The notes: a model not told the origin generated them from the letters alone. DNA of 38,739 nt from Lysobacterales bacterium (GCA_014238945.1 JABAAB010000018.1:1-38739), one strand, 5' to 3'. Shown: positions 24,238 to 32,470, numbered from the stretch's first letter. Numbers and translations: made by a program.

Positions 24238-25026
24238 CTAATTCCAATCACGCCACTGATAAACCTTGCGTCCGATCCATTCACGTATGACGGCCGAAGT
24301 GGTGGCCAGTGCGCCCGCATCGGGCAGAAAATCGAAAACCGAAAAGTTGGGATTGCTGACCACTTTCACATCAGCTGATACCGGAAACACCACCACGCCG
24401 AGCTTTTTGAAGGTCGCCACCGAGCGTGTCATATGCGCCGCTGATGTGACCAGCAGTGGCTGGCTGCAGCCCAGGTCCCTGATGATTTCAAGGGAGTTGA
24501 GAGCATTTTCCCGGGTATTGCGACTGTCGCCTTCCGGCACGATGGCCGAGGCCGGCACACCCCAATCCACCAGCAGTTCAAGTATGGCACTGGCCTCGGA
24601 TTGCACAAAGGGTGACCATGGCTGGTTGCCCCCGGCAACGATAATGGAGCGGCCCTTTCCAGCCCGGTACAACTGGCTGGCCTTGTAAACCCGGTCAACC
24701 CCGTCATTCATGTCGATGTCCAGCCTGGGCGGCATTGGTGGCTGGACTGCCCCACCGAGAACAATGATGCACTCATCCCGGGGAATTTCAGACATTGCAA
24801 TTGACGGAAAATCCCGTTCCAGATGGCCCAGCAAGGAATGGGACACGATGGGCATGGAGGCAATCCAAAGTACCGAGAATGCGGATACAGTTAAAACCAT
24901 TGCAGCGCGGTTTTTTTTGAAGCGCAGCAGCAGTAATGCAATCAGGATCAGTTCCATGGCAATCCCAAGTGGCATTACCAGCAAGGGAAGAATTTTGGAC
25001 AGGTATATGTACAAGGACAGCACCAC
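24238..25026 (-). CDS. DUF218 / YdcF-ElyC-SanA family membrane protein
   Basis: 262 aa. Two N-terminal membrane segments (about 9-34 and 41-62) are followed by a DUF218 domain: CIIVLGGAV, RVYKASQLYRAGKGRSIIVAGG, DSRNTRENALNS and LLVTSAAHMTRSVATFKKLG. ElyC/SanA-type proteins affect envelope or peptidoglycan-precursor homeostasis; the enzymatic activity is not settled. The frame begins at GTG 25026 (GTG 25023 also possible). A TATAAT box lies 17 nt upstream (25044-25049). First gene of an operon with the two P1 peptidases and possibly the phosphatase. Confidence 0.85.
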   Translation of the reverse strand: MVLSLYIYLSKILPLLVMPLGIAMELILIALLLLRFKKNRAAMVLTVSAFSVLWIASMPIVSHSLLGHLERDFPSIAMSEIPRDECIIVLGGAVQPPMPPRLDIDMNDGVDRVYKASQLYRAGKGRSIIVAGGNQPWSPFVQSEASAILELLVDWGVPASAIVPEGDSRNTRENALNSLEIIRDLGCSQPLLVTSAAHMTRSVATFKKLGVVVFPVSADVKVVSNPNFSVFDFLPDAGALATTSAVIREWIGRKVYQWRDWN

Positions 25027-25043
25027 GGACCGAATTGGGAGGA

Positions 25044-25049
25044 ATTATA
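25044..25049 (-). promoter_or_regulatory. -10 box TATAAT before the DUF218 gene
   Basis: On the minus strand a consensus TATAAT stands 17 nt before the GTG start. No good -35 is seen. Predicted leader is about 10 nt. Confidence 0.45.
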
Positions 25050-25110
25050 TCCCAGTTGCCGGGACAACCCCATTGATGGAAATCATTCCAGGCCAAGGAG
25101 AGTTGTCGTT

Positions 25111-25321
25111 CTCGCAGAGCGTTCAGCAGTGCAACTGGTTCAGATTACGGTAACGTCATGAGGTTCCCACTTTCGCGGGAATGACGTTTATGTTCACCAC
25201 CGTCATCCCGGGTCCGCGAGTAGCGGAACCCGGGACCTCCCCACGCTCGCAGAGCGCTCGGTGATGCGGTTAATTGAGATCAAGGCAGCGTTATGAATTT
25301 CCCGCTTTCGCAGGAATGACG
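25111..25321. repeat. intergenic repeat cluster: two 76-nt direct repeats around a palindromic element
   Basis: 25111-25186 and 25246-25321 are imperfect 76-nt direct repeats, both from CTCGCAGAGCG to GGAATGACG, each ending with a TTCCCRCTTTCGCRGGAA palindrome. Between them (25199-25242) sits a CCCGGG-type palindromic element with arms CCCGGGTCCGC and GCGGAACCCGGG. The latter recurs at 30000 and 35435. These are REP-like dispersed repeats. The remaining bases between the DUF218 and fucose-synthase genes hold no gene. Confidence 0.7.
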
Positions 25322-25426
25322 GGAACCAAAGCTGTAGTATATGATTCACACTCCGGTTTCATCAGCTCTTTACCAGGCAAAAATGTATCCAGACAAAAAC
25401 CCAGGTACAACCCCAGGTACATATTC

Positions 25427-26407
25427 ATGACCAGGCGCATTTTTGTTGCCGGTCACCGGGGCATGGTCGGATCAGCATTGGTGCGTCGTCTCGGCAATGA
25501 TCCGGATAACGAAATCGTTACCCGCACCCACATGCAGTTGGACCTGACCAATCAGCAACAGGTAAAAGAGTTCTTTGCCAATGAGCGGGTGGATGAGGTC
25601 TACCTGGCTGCAGCCAGGGCCGGTGGTATCCATGCCAACAACAGTTTCCCTGCCGAGTTCATCTACGAGAACCTGGCCATTGAATGCAACATCATCCACC
25701 AGGCCTGGTCCAGCGGCGTGAGCAAGCTGTTGTTCCTGGGCAGTTCCTGTATTTACCCGAGGCTGGCCAGCCAGCCGATGAAGGAGTCAGAACTGATGAC
25801 CGGTCCGTTGGAACCCACCAATGAGCCCTATGCGATTGCCAAGATTGCCGGTATCAAGTTGTGTGAATCCTACAACCGTCAGTATCAGACAGACTACCGC
25901 AGTGTCATGCCGACCAACCTGTATGGCCCGGGCGATAACTTCCATCCACAAAACGGCCACGTCATCCCTGCCCTGTTACGGCGGTTTCACGAGGCAAAGC
26001 TTGAAAATGCCGACAGCCTGGCCGTGTGGGGCAGCGGTAAATCACTGCGTGAGTTTCTGCACGTGGACGACATGGCCCGTGCCTGTGTTCACATCATGAA
26101 CATGAGCCCAGATGCCCACCAGGCGGTCACCAAGCCCCGACTCTCCCATATCAACGTGGGTACCGGCAAAGACTGCTCCATTGCCGAACTGGCCGGACTG
26201 ATCAAGGAAGTAACCGGCTATGAGGGCGACATTGTCTATGACACTTCCAAACCGGATGGAACACCCCGAAAACTGATGGACTCCACCCGTCTGAACGAGT
26301 TGGGCTGGAAACCGGAATACACACTCAAAGCGGGCCTGGCCAATGCCTACCAATGGTTCGTTAACCACCATAGCAAGCTGAAAAAACAGGGACTCTCCCA
26401 ACAATGA
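25427..26407 (+). CDS. fcl: GDP-L-fucose synthase
   Basis: 326 aa. It converts GDP-4-keto-6-deoxy-mannose to GDP-L-fucose (epimerase and NADPH reductase). NADP fold [10 protein letters not shown] (9-18), catalytic Ser107 in GSSCIYP, and Tyr135/Lys139 in YAIAK are present, with [11 protein letters not shown] and the substrate-pocket [16 protein letters not shown]. The frame is open back to 25274, but that part lies in repeats; ATG 25427 ([10 protein letters not shown]) matches the family start. It overlaps gmd by 4 nt. Supplies GDP-fucose to the polysaccharide encoded nearby. Confidence 0.95.
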   Translation: MTRRIFVAGHRGMVGSALVRRLGNDPDNEIVTRTHMQLDLTNQQQVKEFFANERVDEVYLAAARAGGIHANNSFPAEFIYENLAIECNIIHQAWSSGVSKLLFLGSSCIYPRLASQPMKESELMTGPLEPTNEPYAIAKIAGIKLCESYNRQYQTDYRSVMPTNLYGPGDNFHPQNGHVIPALLRRFHEAKLENADSLAVWGSGKSLREFLHVDDMARACVHIMNMSPDAHQAVTKPRLSHINVGTGKDCSIAELAGLIKEVTGYEGDIVYDTSKPDGTPRKLMDSTRLNELGWKPEYTLKAGLANAYQWFVNHHSKLKKQGLSQQ

Positions 26408-27534
26408 AAAGAAAAGTTGCACTGATTACAGGCGTTACCGGCCAGGACGGCTCGTACCTCGCCGAGTTCCTGCTGAAAAAAGGCTACGTGGTCCACGGTA
26501 TCAAGCGCCGCGCGTCATCGTTCAATACCGACCGTATTGACCACATTTACCAGTCACCCGATGTTGAAAACCGCAACTTTATCCTGCACTACGGTGACCT
26601 GACCGACACCTCCAACATGACCCGGATCATCCAGTTGGTACAACCGGACGAAATCTATAATCTCGGTGCCCAGAGCCACGTGGCGGTTTCCTTTGAGGCA
26701 CCCGAATACACCGCGGATGTCGACGGTCTGGGCACACTGCGCATACTCGAAGCGGTGCGTCTATTGGGTCTGGGCCGAAAAACCCGTATCTACCAGGCAT
26801 CCACCTCGGAACTCTATGGACTGGTCCGCGAAACACCCCAGACCGAGACCACGCCCTTTTATCCCCGCTCACCGTATGGTGCCGCCAAGCTCTATGCCTA
26901 CTGGATCACGGTGAATTACCGCGAAGCCTACGACATGTATTGCTGTAACGGCATCCTGTTTAACCACGAATCACCACGACGCGGTGAAACCTTTGTCACC
27001 CGCAAGATCACACGGGGTCTGTGCAACATTTCACAAGGTCTGGAAAAATGCCTGTACATGGGCAACATGAACTCGATGAGGGACTGGGGTCATGCCAGCG
27101 ACTACATAGAAATGCAGTGGCTGATGTTGCAGCAGGAGACCGCGGAAGACTACGTCATTGCCACCGGCAAACAGGCCAGTGTGCGTGACTTTGTCAAAAA
27201 GACCGCCAGCAAGCTGGGGATCAAACTGCGGTTTGAAGGTGGGGGTCTGGACGAGGTGGGTGTGGTCGAGCACGTCGATGAGGGCAGCGCAGATCCGGAG
27301 ATCACCGTCAAGGCCGGCGACATCATGGTCGCGGTGGACGAAAAATACTACCGCCCCACCGAGGTCGACAGCCTGCTCGGTGACCCAACCAAGGCGCGGG
27401 AAAAACTGGGCTGGGAGCCCCGTGTGTCACTCGATGAGATGATCTCGGAAATGGTGGAAAATGACCTGAGTGCCGCACGCAGGAACCGCCTGCTGATCAA
27501 GAGCGGCTACGATGTGAACGAGCCAAACGAGTAA
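26404..27534 (+). CDS. gmd: GDP-mannose 4,6-dehydratase
   Basis: 376 aa. It makes GDP-4-keto-6-deoxy-mannose from GDP-mannose. Features are [16 protein letters not shown] (9-24), [15 protein letters not shown], the catalytic STSE with Glu136, Tyr158/Lys162 in YGAAK, and [16 protein letters not shown]. Length and motifs are full. Gene order is fcl then gmd, the reverse of the common gmd-fcl order, with ATGA overlap. Downstream lies a 38-nt perfect palindrome. Confidence 0.96.
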   Translation: MKRKVALITGVTGQDGSYLAEFLLKKGYVVHGIKRRASSFNTDRIDHIYQSPDVENRNFILHYGDLTDTSNMTRIIQLVQPDEIYNLGAQSHVAVSFEAPEYTADVDGLGTLRILEAVRLLGLGRKTRIYQASTSELYGLVRETPQTETTPFYPRSPYGAAKLYAYWITVNYREAYDMYCCNGILFNHESPRRGETFVTRKITRGLCNISQGLEKCLYMGNMNSMRDWGHASDYIEMQWLMLQQETAEDYVIATGKQASVRDFVKKTASKLGIKLRFEGGGLDEVGVVEHVDEGSADPEITVKAGDIMVAVDEKYYRPTEVDSLLGDPTKAREKLGWEPRVSLDEMISEMVENDLSAARRNRLLIKSGYDVNEPNE

Positions 27535-27635
27535 CAACACCGTTTTCGAGCTCCACGAAAAACCAGCGACGTTGCTCGCCCCGGGTAAATCAGGGTCAAT
27601 CCACGGGTTCAGTCCCTGCAGACACGGTGTTGTTA
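27532..27635. repeat. 11-bp inverted repeat enclosing smaller hairpins
   Basis: TAACAACACCG (27532-27542, starting at the gmd stop codon) and CGGTGTTGTTA (27625-27635) are perfect inverted arms 82 nt apart. Inside is at least one further hairpin, TTTTCG/CGAAAA. This may be a structured 3' end of the gmd transcript. It only loosely resembles integron attC sites. Confidence 0.45.
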
Positions 27636-27650
27636 ATTCTGGATTGGTTG

Positions 27651-27688
27651 CGTGCCGGGGAGTTTGAATATTCAAACTCCCCGGCACG
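27651..27688. repeat. 38-nt perfect palindrome
   Basis: Two 19-nt arms abut with no loop: the left arm starts CGTGCCGGGGAG, the centre is GAATATTC and the right arm ends CTCCCCGGCACG. No T-run follows on either strand, so it is not a standard intrinsic terminator, though as RNA it would form a very stable hairpin. The rest of 27535-27881 holds only a weak GACCTGA/TCAGGTC inverted repeat (27721-27750). Confidence 0.9.
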
Positions 27689-27881
27689 ACTATAGATCTG
27701 TGTTGTATGGTGTGCCCTGAGACCTGAGAGGGAAGTAATAATTTCAGGTCTTCAGTGGCTCACCAACGCAGTAATACTAAGTATTTACCCTTTCCAGGGG
27801 AACTGTCATTTGTACCAGTATTTTGGTTCTGAAACTGGCTTCCGACGCTAATCCCCGTTCAGATTGTGCCTGGACGGTTGG

Positions 27882-28205
27882 TTACTTTCTGACCGCCGGG
27901 TCACCTGCGGCACATGCCTCAACCGCCATCCGAACCTCGGCCAATCCCGCTTCCATCAGTTGCCCCATGAGATCTTCCAAATCGTGTTGCAGTTGGCCTT
28001 GTTCCACTTCGTATTCAGCCAGCATTTTCTGGAGCACTTCCCCAACGGTGTGGTTGGCCGTTATCAGCTGCCAGATTCGCGTCCCTACATCGTTCAGGCT
28101 GATATAACACTCGCCCTTCAGGTCAAGCAATACAGTTTCACCGCTGAATTCCTGTGAGAGTACCTGGTTGGAAATCCTGAATCGAATTGAAGGATGAAGG
28201 CTCAT
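27882..28205 (-). CDS. PqqD-family protein with HprK-derived C-terminal tail
   Basis: 107 aa. The PqqD-like domain covers about 1-90 (ISNQVLSQEFSGETVLLDL, YISLNDVGTRIWQL). It is a close paralogue of the PqqD protein at 31085. The last part, LAEVRMAVEACAAG, is not PqqD-like but matches the C-terminus of the HprK-like kinase (LAEVRVAIEACVAE at 30017), and the DNA similarity runs on past the stop codon. The gene thus looks like a deletion fusion of a duplicated pqqD-hprK pair. PqqD proteins bind peptide substrates, but here the partner is unknown. A TATAAT lies 8 nt before the ATG. Confidence 0.82.
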   Translation of the reverse strand: MSLHPSIRFRISNQVLSQEFSGETVLLDLKGECYISLNDVGTRIWQLITANHTVGEVLQKMLAEYEVEQGQLQHDLEDLMGQLMEAGLAEVRMAVEACAAGDPAVRK

Positions 28206-28213
28206 GGTGGGGA

Positions 28214-28219
28214 ATTATA
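28214..28219 (-). promoter_or_regulatory. -10 box TATAAT, suggests leaderless start
   Basis: A consensus TATAAT ends 8 nt before the ATG of the first PqqD gene, so the transcript would begin at or beside the start codon. The second PqqD gene has the same box at the same distance. Confidence 0.5.
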
Positions 28220-28364
28220 GCCCGAGGTGACCCTGCTGACCTGTTACCCGCAAATCCAGGGGAGACTCCGGCTCCTCTATTTCCGGTTCCTCTATCTATG
28301 ATCCCGTGATGACGAATGGCCGTCAGTTCCGTAAAACGCGAATCCCGAATAAAAACAGACCACC

Positions 28365-29441
28365 CTAGCGGGACCCAATGCGCTCGAATATCCCAACCAG
28401 CAAGTACCGAAAATACAGTACCGGTACCCACCTGATCCCTTCCTTACCGTATCGGTTCAGCAGGTATCCGGCAGAAGGAAACAGGTATTCAAGGGACATT
28501 TCCAGTTTTCCCCGCAGACCGAACTGCCTGAAGTCATCGATGATCAACCCCAGGGCACTGCTGTGTAATGACCGGGTATTCGAACGACCCGGTTCTGGTT
28601 CTGACAACTCTCTGAGAATATTTTTCGGCACACGGGTCTCAAAACATACCCGGGTCTTTTCGATAATCTGTTTGCAACGCTGCTGAATTCCCCCTTCGGT
28701 GGCGCATTTGGAAAACTCAGCCAACTCCTCTTCCGTCAATGAAGACAGTAACAGGTGGATGTCGTACAGCCAAATCAGACGATTCGGATCATGGTCTGGA
28801 TTCCCTGCCAGGTGCATGCAAGCCAGCAACAAAGCATGTACCGGACACAGGGTTTGAGTGGATGAAAAACCCGGCAGCGGAACGGCAAATACCCACAGAT
28901 CCGAATCTTCAAGAACCCGCGCATATTCAGGGTGATTACTCAAACGCCAATGCACATCGAATTTCACGGCCCCGCCAAATACCGGTCTGTGGGTATTAAA
29001 TTGCCTGGCTTTGTACGGCCTGCTGCTGATCGTGTACCCGTGTGCTCTCAACAACTTACGAACCTTACCCAGATCGCAGGGCCGGATATAGATATCTGTA
29101 TCGGAGCGAGCCCGCAAGTGGGCTTGCGGATAGTGTGTGCAGGAAAGTGCCTCCCCTTTAATCACCAACATCGGGATGTGTTGATCGTTAAAGAAGGAAG
29201 AAAGATCTGACAATTCCTTTCCTCTCAACAATTCGAGTGCAATCGCTTTCCTGGTCTGGGCATGCCAATGTTTCCAAACCGGGGCGGGTAACTGGTTCTG
29301 CGTGTTCGCGAGGCATAACGAATGATAGACCAGTGTTTCTACACGATTTTCCGCGGCCTGTTTTTGCAGCGATTCAAAGATTCCCGGTGCATCATTGTGT
29401 GCCCAGGAAATTTTCTCATTGCGCAATATTGAGCACAGCAA
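28365..29441 (-). CDS. nucleotidyltransferase-family protein (NTP_transf_5-like)
   Basis: 358 aa from TTG 29441. The core MLVIKGEALSCTHY...RARSDTDIYIRP (91-121), with Lys95, Gly96 and Asp114/Asp116, is the nucleotidyltransferase motif of the family found next to HprK-like and PqqD proteins. VKFDVHWRLSNHPEY and HLAGNPDHDPNRLIWLYDIH follow. The substrate is unknown. The reading frame stays open upstream to 29548 without an ATG. A strong GGAGGAAGG (29499-29507) stands just before an in-frame ATC at 29495, so the true start is uncertain and may be a rare codon. Confidence 0.75.
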   Translation of the reverse strand: MLCSILRNEKISWAHNDAPGIFESLQKQAAENRVETLVYHSLCLANTQNQLPAPVWKHWHAQTRKAIALELLRGKELSDLSSFFNDQHIPMLVIKGEALSCTHYPQAHLRARSDTDIYIRPCDLGKVRKLLRAHGYTISSRPYKARQFNTHRPVFGGAVKFDVHWRLSNHPEYARVLEDSDLWVFAVPLPGFSSTQTLCPVHALLLACMHLAGNPDHDPNRLIWLYDIHLLLSSLTEEELAEFSKCATEGGIQQRCKQIIEKTRVCFETRVPKNILRELSEPEPGRSNTRSLHSSALGLIIDDFRQFGLRGKLEMSLEYLFPSAGYLLNRYGKEGIRWVPVLYFRYLLVGIFERIGSR

Positions 29442-29548
29442 GTCGCGGGCAACTTTGTCTATTGAAGAATTCGTTGTAGGCGTGTCAGCAGCGATTGCCT
29501 TCCTCCGGATTGAGTTGCAGTTGTAGCGTTGTGGGAATCTCCGTTTTC

Positions 29549-30016
29549 ACGGGTTGATGTTGTTTCACCGGTTTAACCCGCTTGTGCTGTCACGGCGAAA
29601 GGCGAGCCAACCAATCGTGACAACCATCTCTATGTTAACGTCTTGTCACATCTTGCATAATAACTGGTCAAACCAACCACTCGCTTATTCAGCACCCAGT
29701 ATACCTATCAGATTGGCTCAAATAACTGGATTTATACGAATTGGTTCGGTAAACGCAACTTCAATATCGGTATTTGTTCTTTAAAAAACTTCCGGTTTGG
29801 ACACTCTTCTGGATGGTTTCTGAATAGCGAATATTCATTGGCCAGGATTGAAAATATCCAGCGCATTACAAATGCGAATTTATGTTCGATCGTATCCGGG
29901 ATCTCGCCAACCCGGTTCTTCAACAACAGGGCGAAAGCGGAAGCTTCCTTACGCTACCGTACCCTGCACCGATGATGACTGACCGCTCTGCCAGTGTACG
30001 GAGGTCCCGGGTTCTG
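29549..30016. other. intergenic region with repeat fragments
   Basis: About 470 nt without a supported gene. 29931-29966 (GCGAAAGCGGAAG... to ...CCGTACCCTG) matches 35546-35580, and 30000 onward is a copy of the CCCGGG palindromic repeat that enters the end of the kinase gene. A 64-codon minus frame at 29732-29926 has no recognised family. Otherwise A/T-rich and featureless. Confidence 0.45.
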
Positions 30017-30036
30017 CTACTCGCGGCGCCGGGAAG
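30000..30036 (+). repeat. CCCGGG-type palindromic repeat, copy overlapping the kinase 3' end
   Basis: GGAGGTCCCGGGTTCTGCTA followed by CTCGCGG matches 35436-35470 and the reverse complement of 25199-25242. The kinase stop codon (30017-30019) and its last residues (SSRRRE) are read from this repeat, so the repeat replaced or extended the original C-terminus. Confidence 0.7.
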
Positions 30037-31018
30037 ACTGTAGGCTACTTTCCGACGGCCCGGCAACTTCTGCCACACACGCCTCGATCGCCACCCTGAC
30101 CTCAGCCAGACGTCCATGGTCACGCTGGTATTGCAGACTATAAAGTTCCGGGCCTTTTGCCATCGCTTGACCAATATTTCTGAAATTTTTCGCAATGACC
30201 TGCTTATCGGCGGGATCCAGGCAGAATGCACATGAGATCATGGCCATCACGGCCTTGCTGCCGATGAGTGGCGTAATACTGACCGGACAACCCTGCCCCG
30301 CACTTTCCGGGTCTTCCAGGACAAACAGGGCATCCAGAAACTGCGGATCAGCCTGCTTACCCCCCACTTCGTTTTTAAGCAGCAGTTGCTGTTTGCTGGA
30401 ATAGGGGCTGTAGGTTGAAAAGCCTTCGTTTTCGTCAAATACCGCATGCAGCGAATCGGGAAACAGACGTATACCAGGAAAACCACCCAGCGCGGTGACA
30501 CCTTCTCCCCCTGGTTCGAGCAACAGGCAATCATCGTCGATCAGGACGGCTCCATGGCGGTGAAAGCTGGAAGCGAGCGTTGACTTGCCCCGACCCGAAT
30601 TGCCCAAAAAAGCCACCGTGTGGCCGTTGACGAGGGTAACTGCGCTGGCATGTAACACCAGCCGCCCCTGACTGGCCAGGTAACGGGGTATCAGCTGGTT
30701 CAAGAGCAAATGGCGAATCATCTGACCATCACCATGTTCATGGGGCATACAGCTGATCATCCCTCCGGCAGAAATGAGGTAACTGGCAAATCCATCGAAA
30801 ACATACAGGTACTCATTCCCCCGACGCATCACCCGGCAAATGACACTACCGCGTGGCTCCGTCCATTCAAATGTTTGCTCAAAGCTGCTTTCATCGATTG
30901 AACCCGGACTGGCTTTGCAGACCCTGACCGCTGCCACACCGGACCCGGCAAGGGGTAATTCCGGTAACCCGAAATCACTCTGCACCGTGATATCAAATAT
31001 GCGATAGAACAGGCTCAT
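30017..31018 (-). CDS. HprK-related kinase (HprK-rel-A type)
   Basis: 333 aa. The C-terminal half is an HPr-kinase-like P-loop domain: LHASAVTL (122-129), Walker A FLGNSGRGKSTLASSF (137-152), VLIDDDCLLLEPG and FPGIRLFPDSL. The N-terminal half is a specific domain beginning FDITVQSDFGLPELP. HPr itself is not encoded nearby. Such kinases are known from sequence surveys to sit beside a PqqD protein and a nucleotidyltransferase in polysaccharide loci; their target is not established. The PqqD gene precedes it by 66 nt. The final residues derive from a dispersed repeat. Confidence 0.8.
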   Translation of the reverse strand: MSLFYRIFDITVQSDFGLPELPLAGSGVAAVRVCKASPGSIDESSFEQTFEWTEPRGSVICRVMRRGNEYLYVFDGFASYLISAGGMISCMPHEHGDGQMIRHLLLNQLIPRYLASQGRLVLHASAVTLVNGHTVAFLGNSGRGKSTLASSFHRHGAVLIDDDCLLLEPGGEGVTALGGFPGIRLFPDSLHAVFDENEGFSTYSPYSSKQQLLLKNEVGGKQADPQFLDALFVLEDPESAGQGCPVSITPLIGSKAVMAMISCAFCLDPADKQVIAKNFRNIGQAMAKGPELYSLQYQRDHGRLAEVRVAIEACVAEVAGPSESSLQSSRRRE

Positions 31019-31084
31019 GCATTACACCGGGGAAGAATCCTTTCAAGACGCCGTAGTGCGGACATCAATGTCCACCTTTTCCTG

Positions 31085-31381
31085 TCACGGGGCTTCCCGC
31101 AATGATTGTGTGGTAACCAGGCCCGCTTGCAGGAGTTCACCCAACAATTGCTGCAGGTCCTGTTCCAGGGCCCCTCGGTCCACATCATATTCACCCTCCA
31201 GGATTTCCAGCACCTCCCCAACTGCATAATTGTTCTGCAACAACTGCCAGATTCGCGTACCCACCTTGTTCAGGCTGAAATAAGAATCTCCCTGTAAATC
31301 CAACAGTACGGTTTCACCGTTGACCTCCTGGGAAAGGACCTCGTCAGAGATGTCGAAGCGCTCTGGAAACTGGAAGCTCAT
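31085..31381 (-). CDS. PqqD-family protein (HPr-rel-A system type)
   Basis: 98 aa: FDISDEVLSQEVNGETVLLD, SYFSLNKVGTRIWQLL, then an acidic helical part (LEILEGEYDVDRGALEQDL). Strongly similar to the PqqD part of the 27882 protein. Members act as peptide-binding chaperones in RiPP pathways, but no precursor peptide or radical-SAM enzyme is seen here. It precedes the HprK-like kinase on the same strand. TATAAT (31390-31395) ends 8 nt before the ATG. Confidence 0.85.
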   Translation of the reverse strand: MSFQFPERFDISDEVLSQEVNGETVLLDLQGDSYFSLNKVGTRIWQLLQNNYAVGEVLEILEGEYDVDRGALEQDLQQLLGELLQAGLVTTQSLREAP

Positions 31382-31389
31382 GGGACTGA

Positions 31390-31395
31390 ATTATA
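31390..31395 (-). promoter_or_regulatory. -10 box TATAAT, suggests leaderless start
   Basis: The box and its 8-nt distance to the ATG are the same as in front of the other PqqD gene. No convincing -35 is visible in either case. Confidence 0.5.
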
Positions 31396-31531
31396 TCGCT
31401 GAACAATAGAGGATTGCCCTCAAAATATGTACCTCGCTCCTCCAATCCATTTTCCGCCATCTACGTGATGGCTCTTCAAAACAAGGGAGCGCTCTAAAGA
31501 AATTACCGGAATAGACTACCAGAGCAGGGTT

Positions 31532-32443
31532 TTATTCAGCCGCGCGCTCGGATACACCGGGTCTGGCACCGTGGTGGGGTGCACTTTTGCCAATCGCGCG
31601 GGAGGGTTGCTGCAGCAAAGGTGGAGTCGAAACCCATTGACCCAGTTTCAACAGTGGTTTGGCGGTCAGTGTCCAGGGCAACGGCTTGACTTGGTTCACC
31701 TTCCAGGCCTTGCGGTCCATGCGGTTTGCCGCAATCCGGTTTGCCATCGAGACATTGCTCGCACCCTCGGTCCGCATGTGCACCATGATCCTGGGCACGT
31801 AGACCGTGTTAATCCTGTTGATCAACAGGAACCGGAGCATCAGTTCATAGTCGGCTGCCGAGCCCATGTCCTGCCGGAACAAACCGTACTTCTCATACAC
31901 CGAGCGGCGTACAAAAAATGTCGGGTGTGGTGGCATCCAGCCCTGGTAAAATTTATGCCGACTGTAGTTGCCGGATTTCCAGTAGCGGTTAATCTTTGAA
32001 ATATTCTCTTTTTCCACATACAGGAGATCACCATAACAGGCATCAACTTCCGGATCTTCAAAAGCCCTGGAAACAGATTCCAGGATGTTGTTTTCAGGAT
32101 AGAAATCATCGGCATTGAGGAAGCCAATTATTTCCCCCCTTGAAACCCGGATACCCTTGTTCATCGCCTCGTAGATACCGCTATCCGGTTCGGAGATGAT
32201 GGTAGAAAACTTGTTGCGGTGACGTTCGATCACCTGGTAGGACTGGTCGGTAGATGAACCATCTATCAGCACGTGCTCCAGATCCACGTTCTGCCAGGAA
32301 ACAGACCGGATACAGCTCTCCAGCGTGTACTGTGCATTATAAGATGCGGTGATGATACAGAGTTTCGGCCGTTTTCTGGGCATCAGCAGACTGATGTTTC
32401 CAGCACCGTTTCTGCGCTGCTTGCGTACCGGGGATTTTCGCAT
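31532..32443 (-). CDS. family 2 glycosyltransferase (WcaA-like)
   Basis: 303 aa. GT-A fold: LCIITASYNAQYTLESCIRS, VLIDGSSTDQS, EPDSGIYEAMNKGI and the DxD-type FLNADDFY. PHPTFFVRRSVYEKYG and GSAADYELMLRFL are typical of this subgroup. It adds one sugar to the repeat unit. ATG 32443 has GGAAGG 5 nt upstream (32449-32454); a GTG at 32446 would add one residue. That ribosome site lies in one arm of a perfect hairpin. Confidence 0.88.
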   Translation of the reverse strand: MRKSPVRKQRRNGAGNISLLMPRKRPKLCIITASYNAQYTLESCIRSVSWQNVDLEHVLIDGSSTDQSYQVIERHRNKFSTIISEPDSGIYEAMNKGIRVSRGEIIGFLNADDFYPENNILESVSRAFEDPEVDACYGDLLYVEKENISKINRYWKSGNYSRHKFYQGWMPPHPTFFVRRSVYEKYGLFRQDMGSAADYELMLRFLLINRINTVYVPRIMVHMRTEGASNVSMANRIAANRMDRKAWKVNQVKPLPWTLTAKPLLKLGQWVSTPPLLQQPSRAIGKSAPHHGARPGVSERAAE

Positions 32444-32448
32444 CACAG

Positions 32449-32470
32449 CCTTCCGGGACTCCCCGGAAGG
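32449..32470 (-). promoter_or_regulatory. hairpin sequestering the ribosome site of the glycosyltransferase
   Basis: CCTTCCGGG (32449-32457) and CCCGGAAGG (32462-32470) are perfect 9-bp arms with a 4-nt loop. On the minus-strand mRNA the 3' arm contains the GGAAGG Shine-Dalgarno sequence 5 nt before the ATG. The structure would hold translation down unless opened. Confidence 0.55.

Noticed and set aside
25274..25426. N-terminal extension of the GDP-fucose synthase ORF
   Set aside because: The extension is encoded by REP-like repeats. The conserved family start [15 protein letters not shown] begins at 25427.
27532..27635. Possible integron attC site
   Set aside because: The outer arms contain AAC/GTT but do not match the RYYYAAC and GTTRRRY boxes, and there is no integrase or cassette-like array.
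29732..29926. 64-codon minus-strand ORF in the 29.5-30.0 kb gap
   Set aside because: Composition and sequence resemble no family that I know, and it has no ribosome site. The gap also holds repeat fragments.
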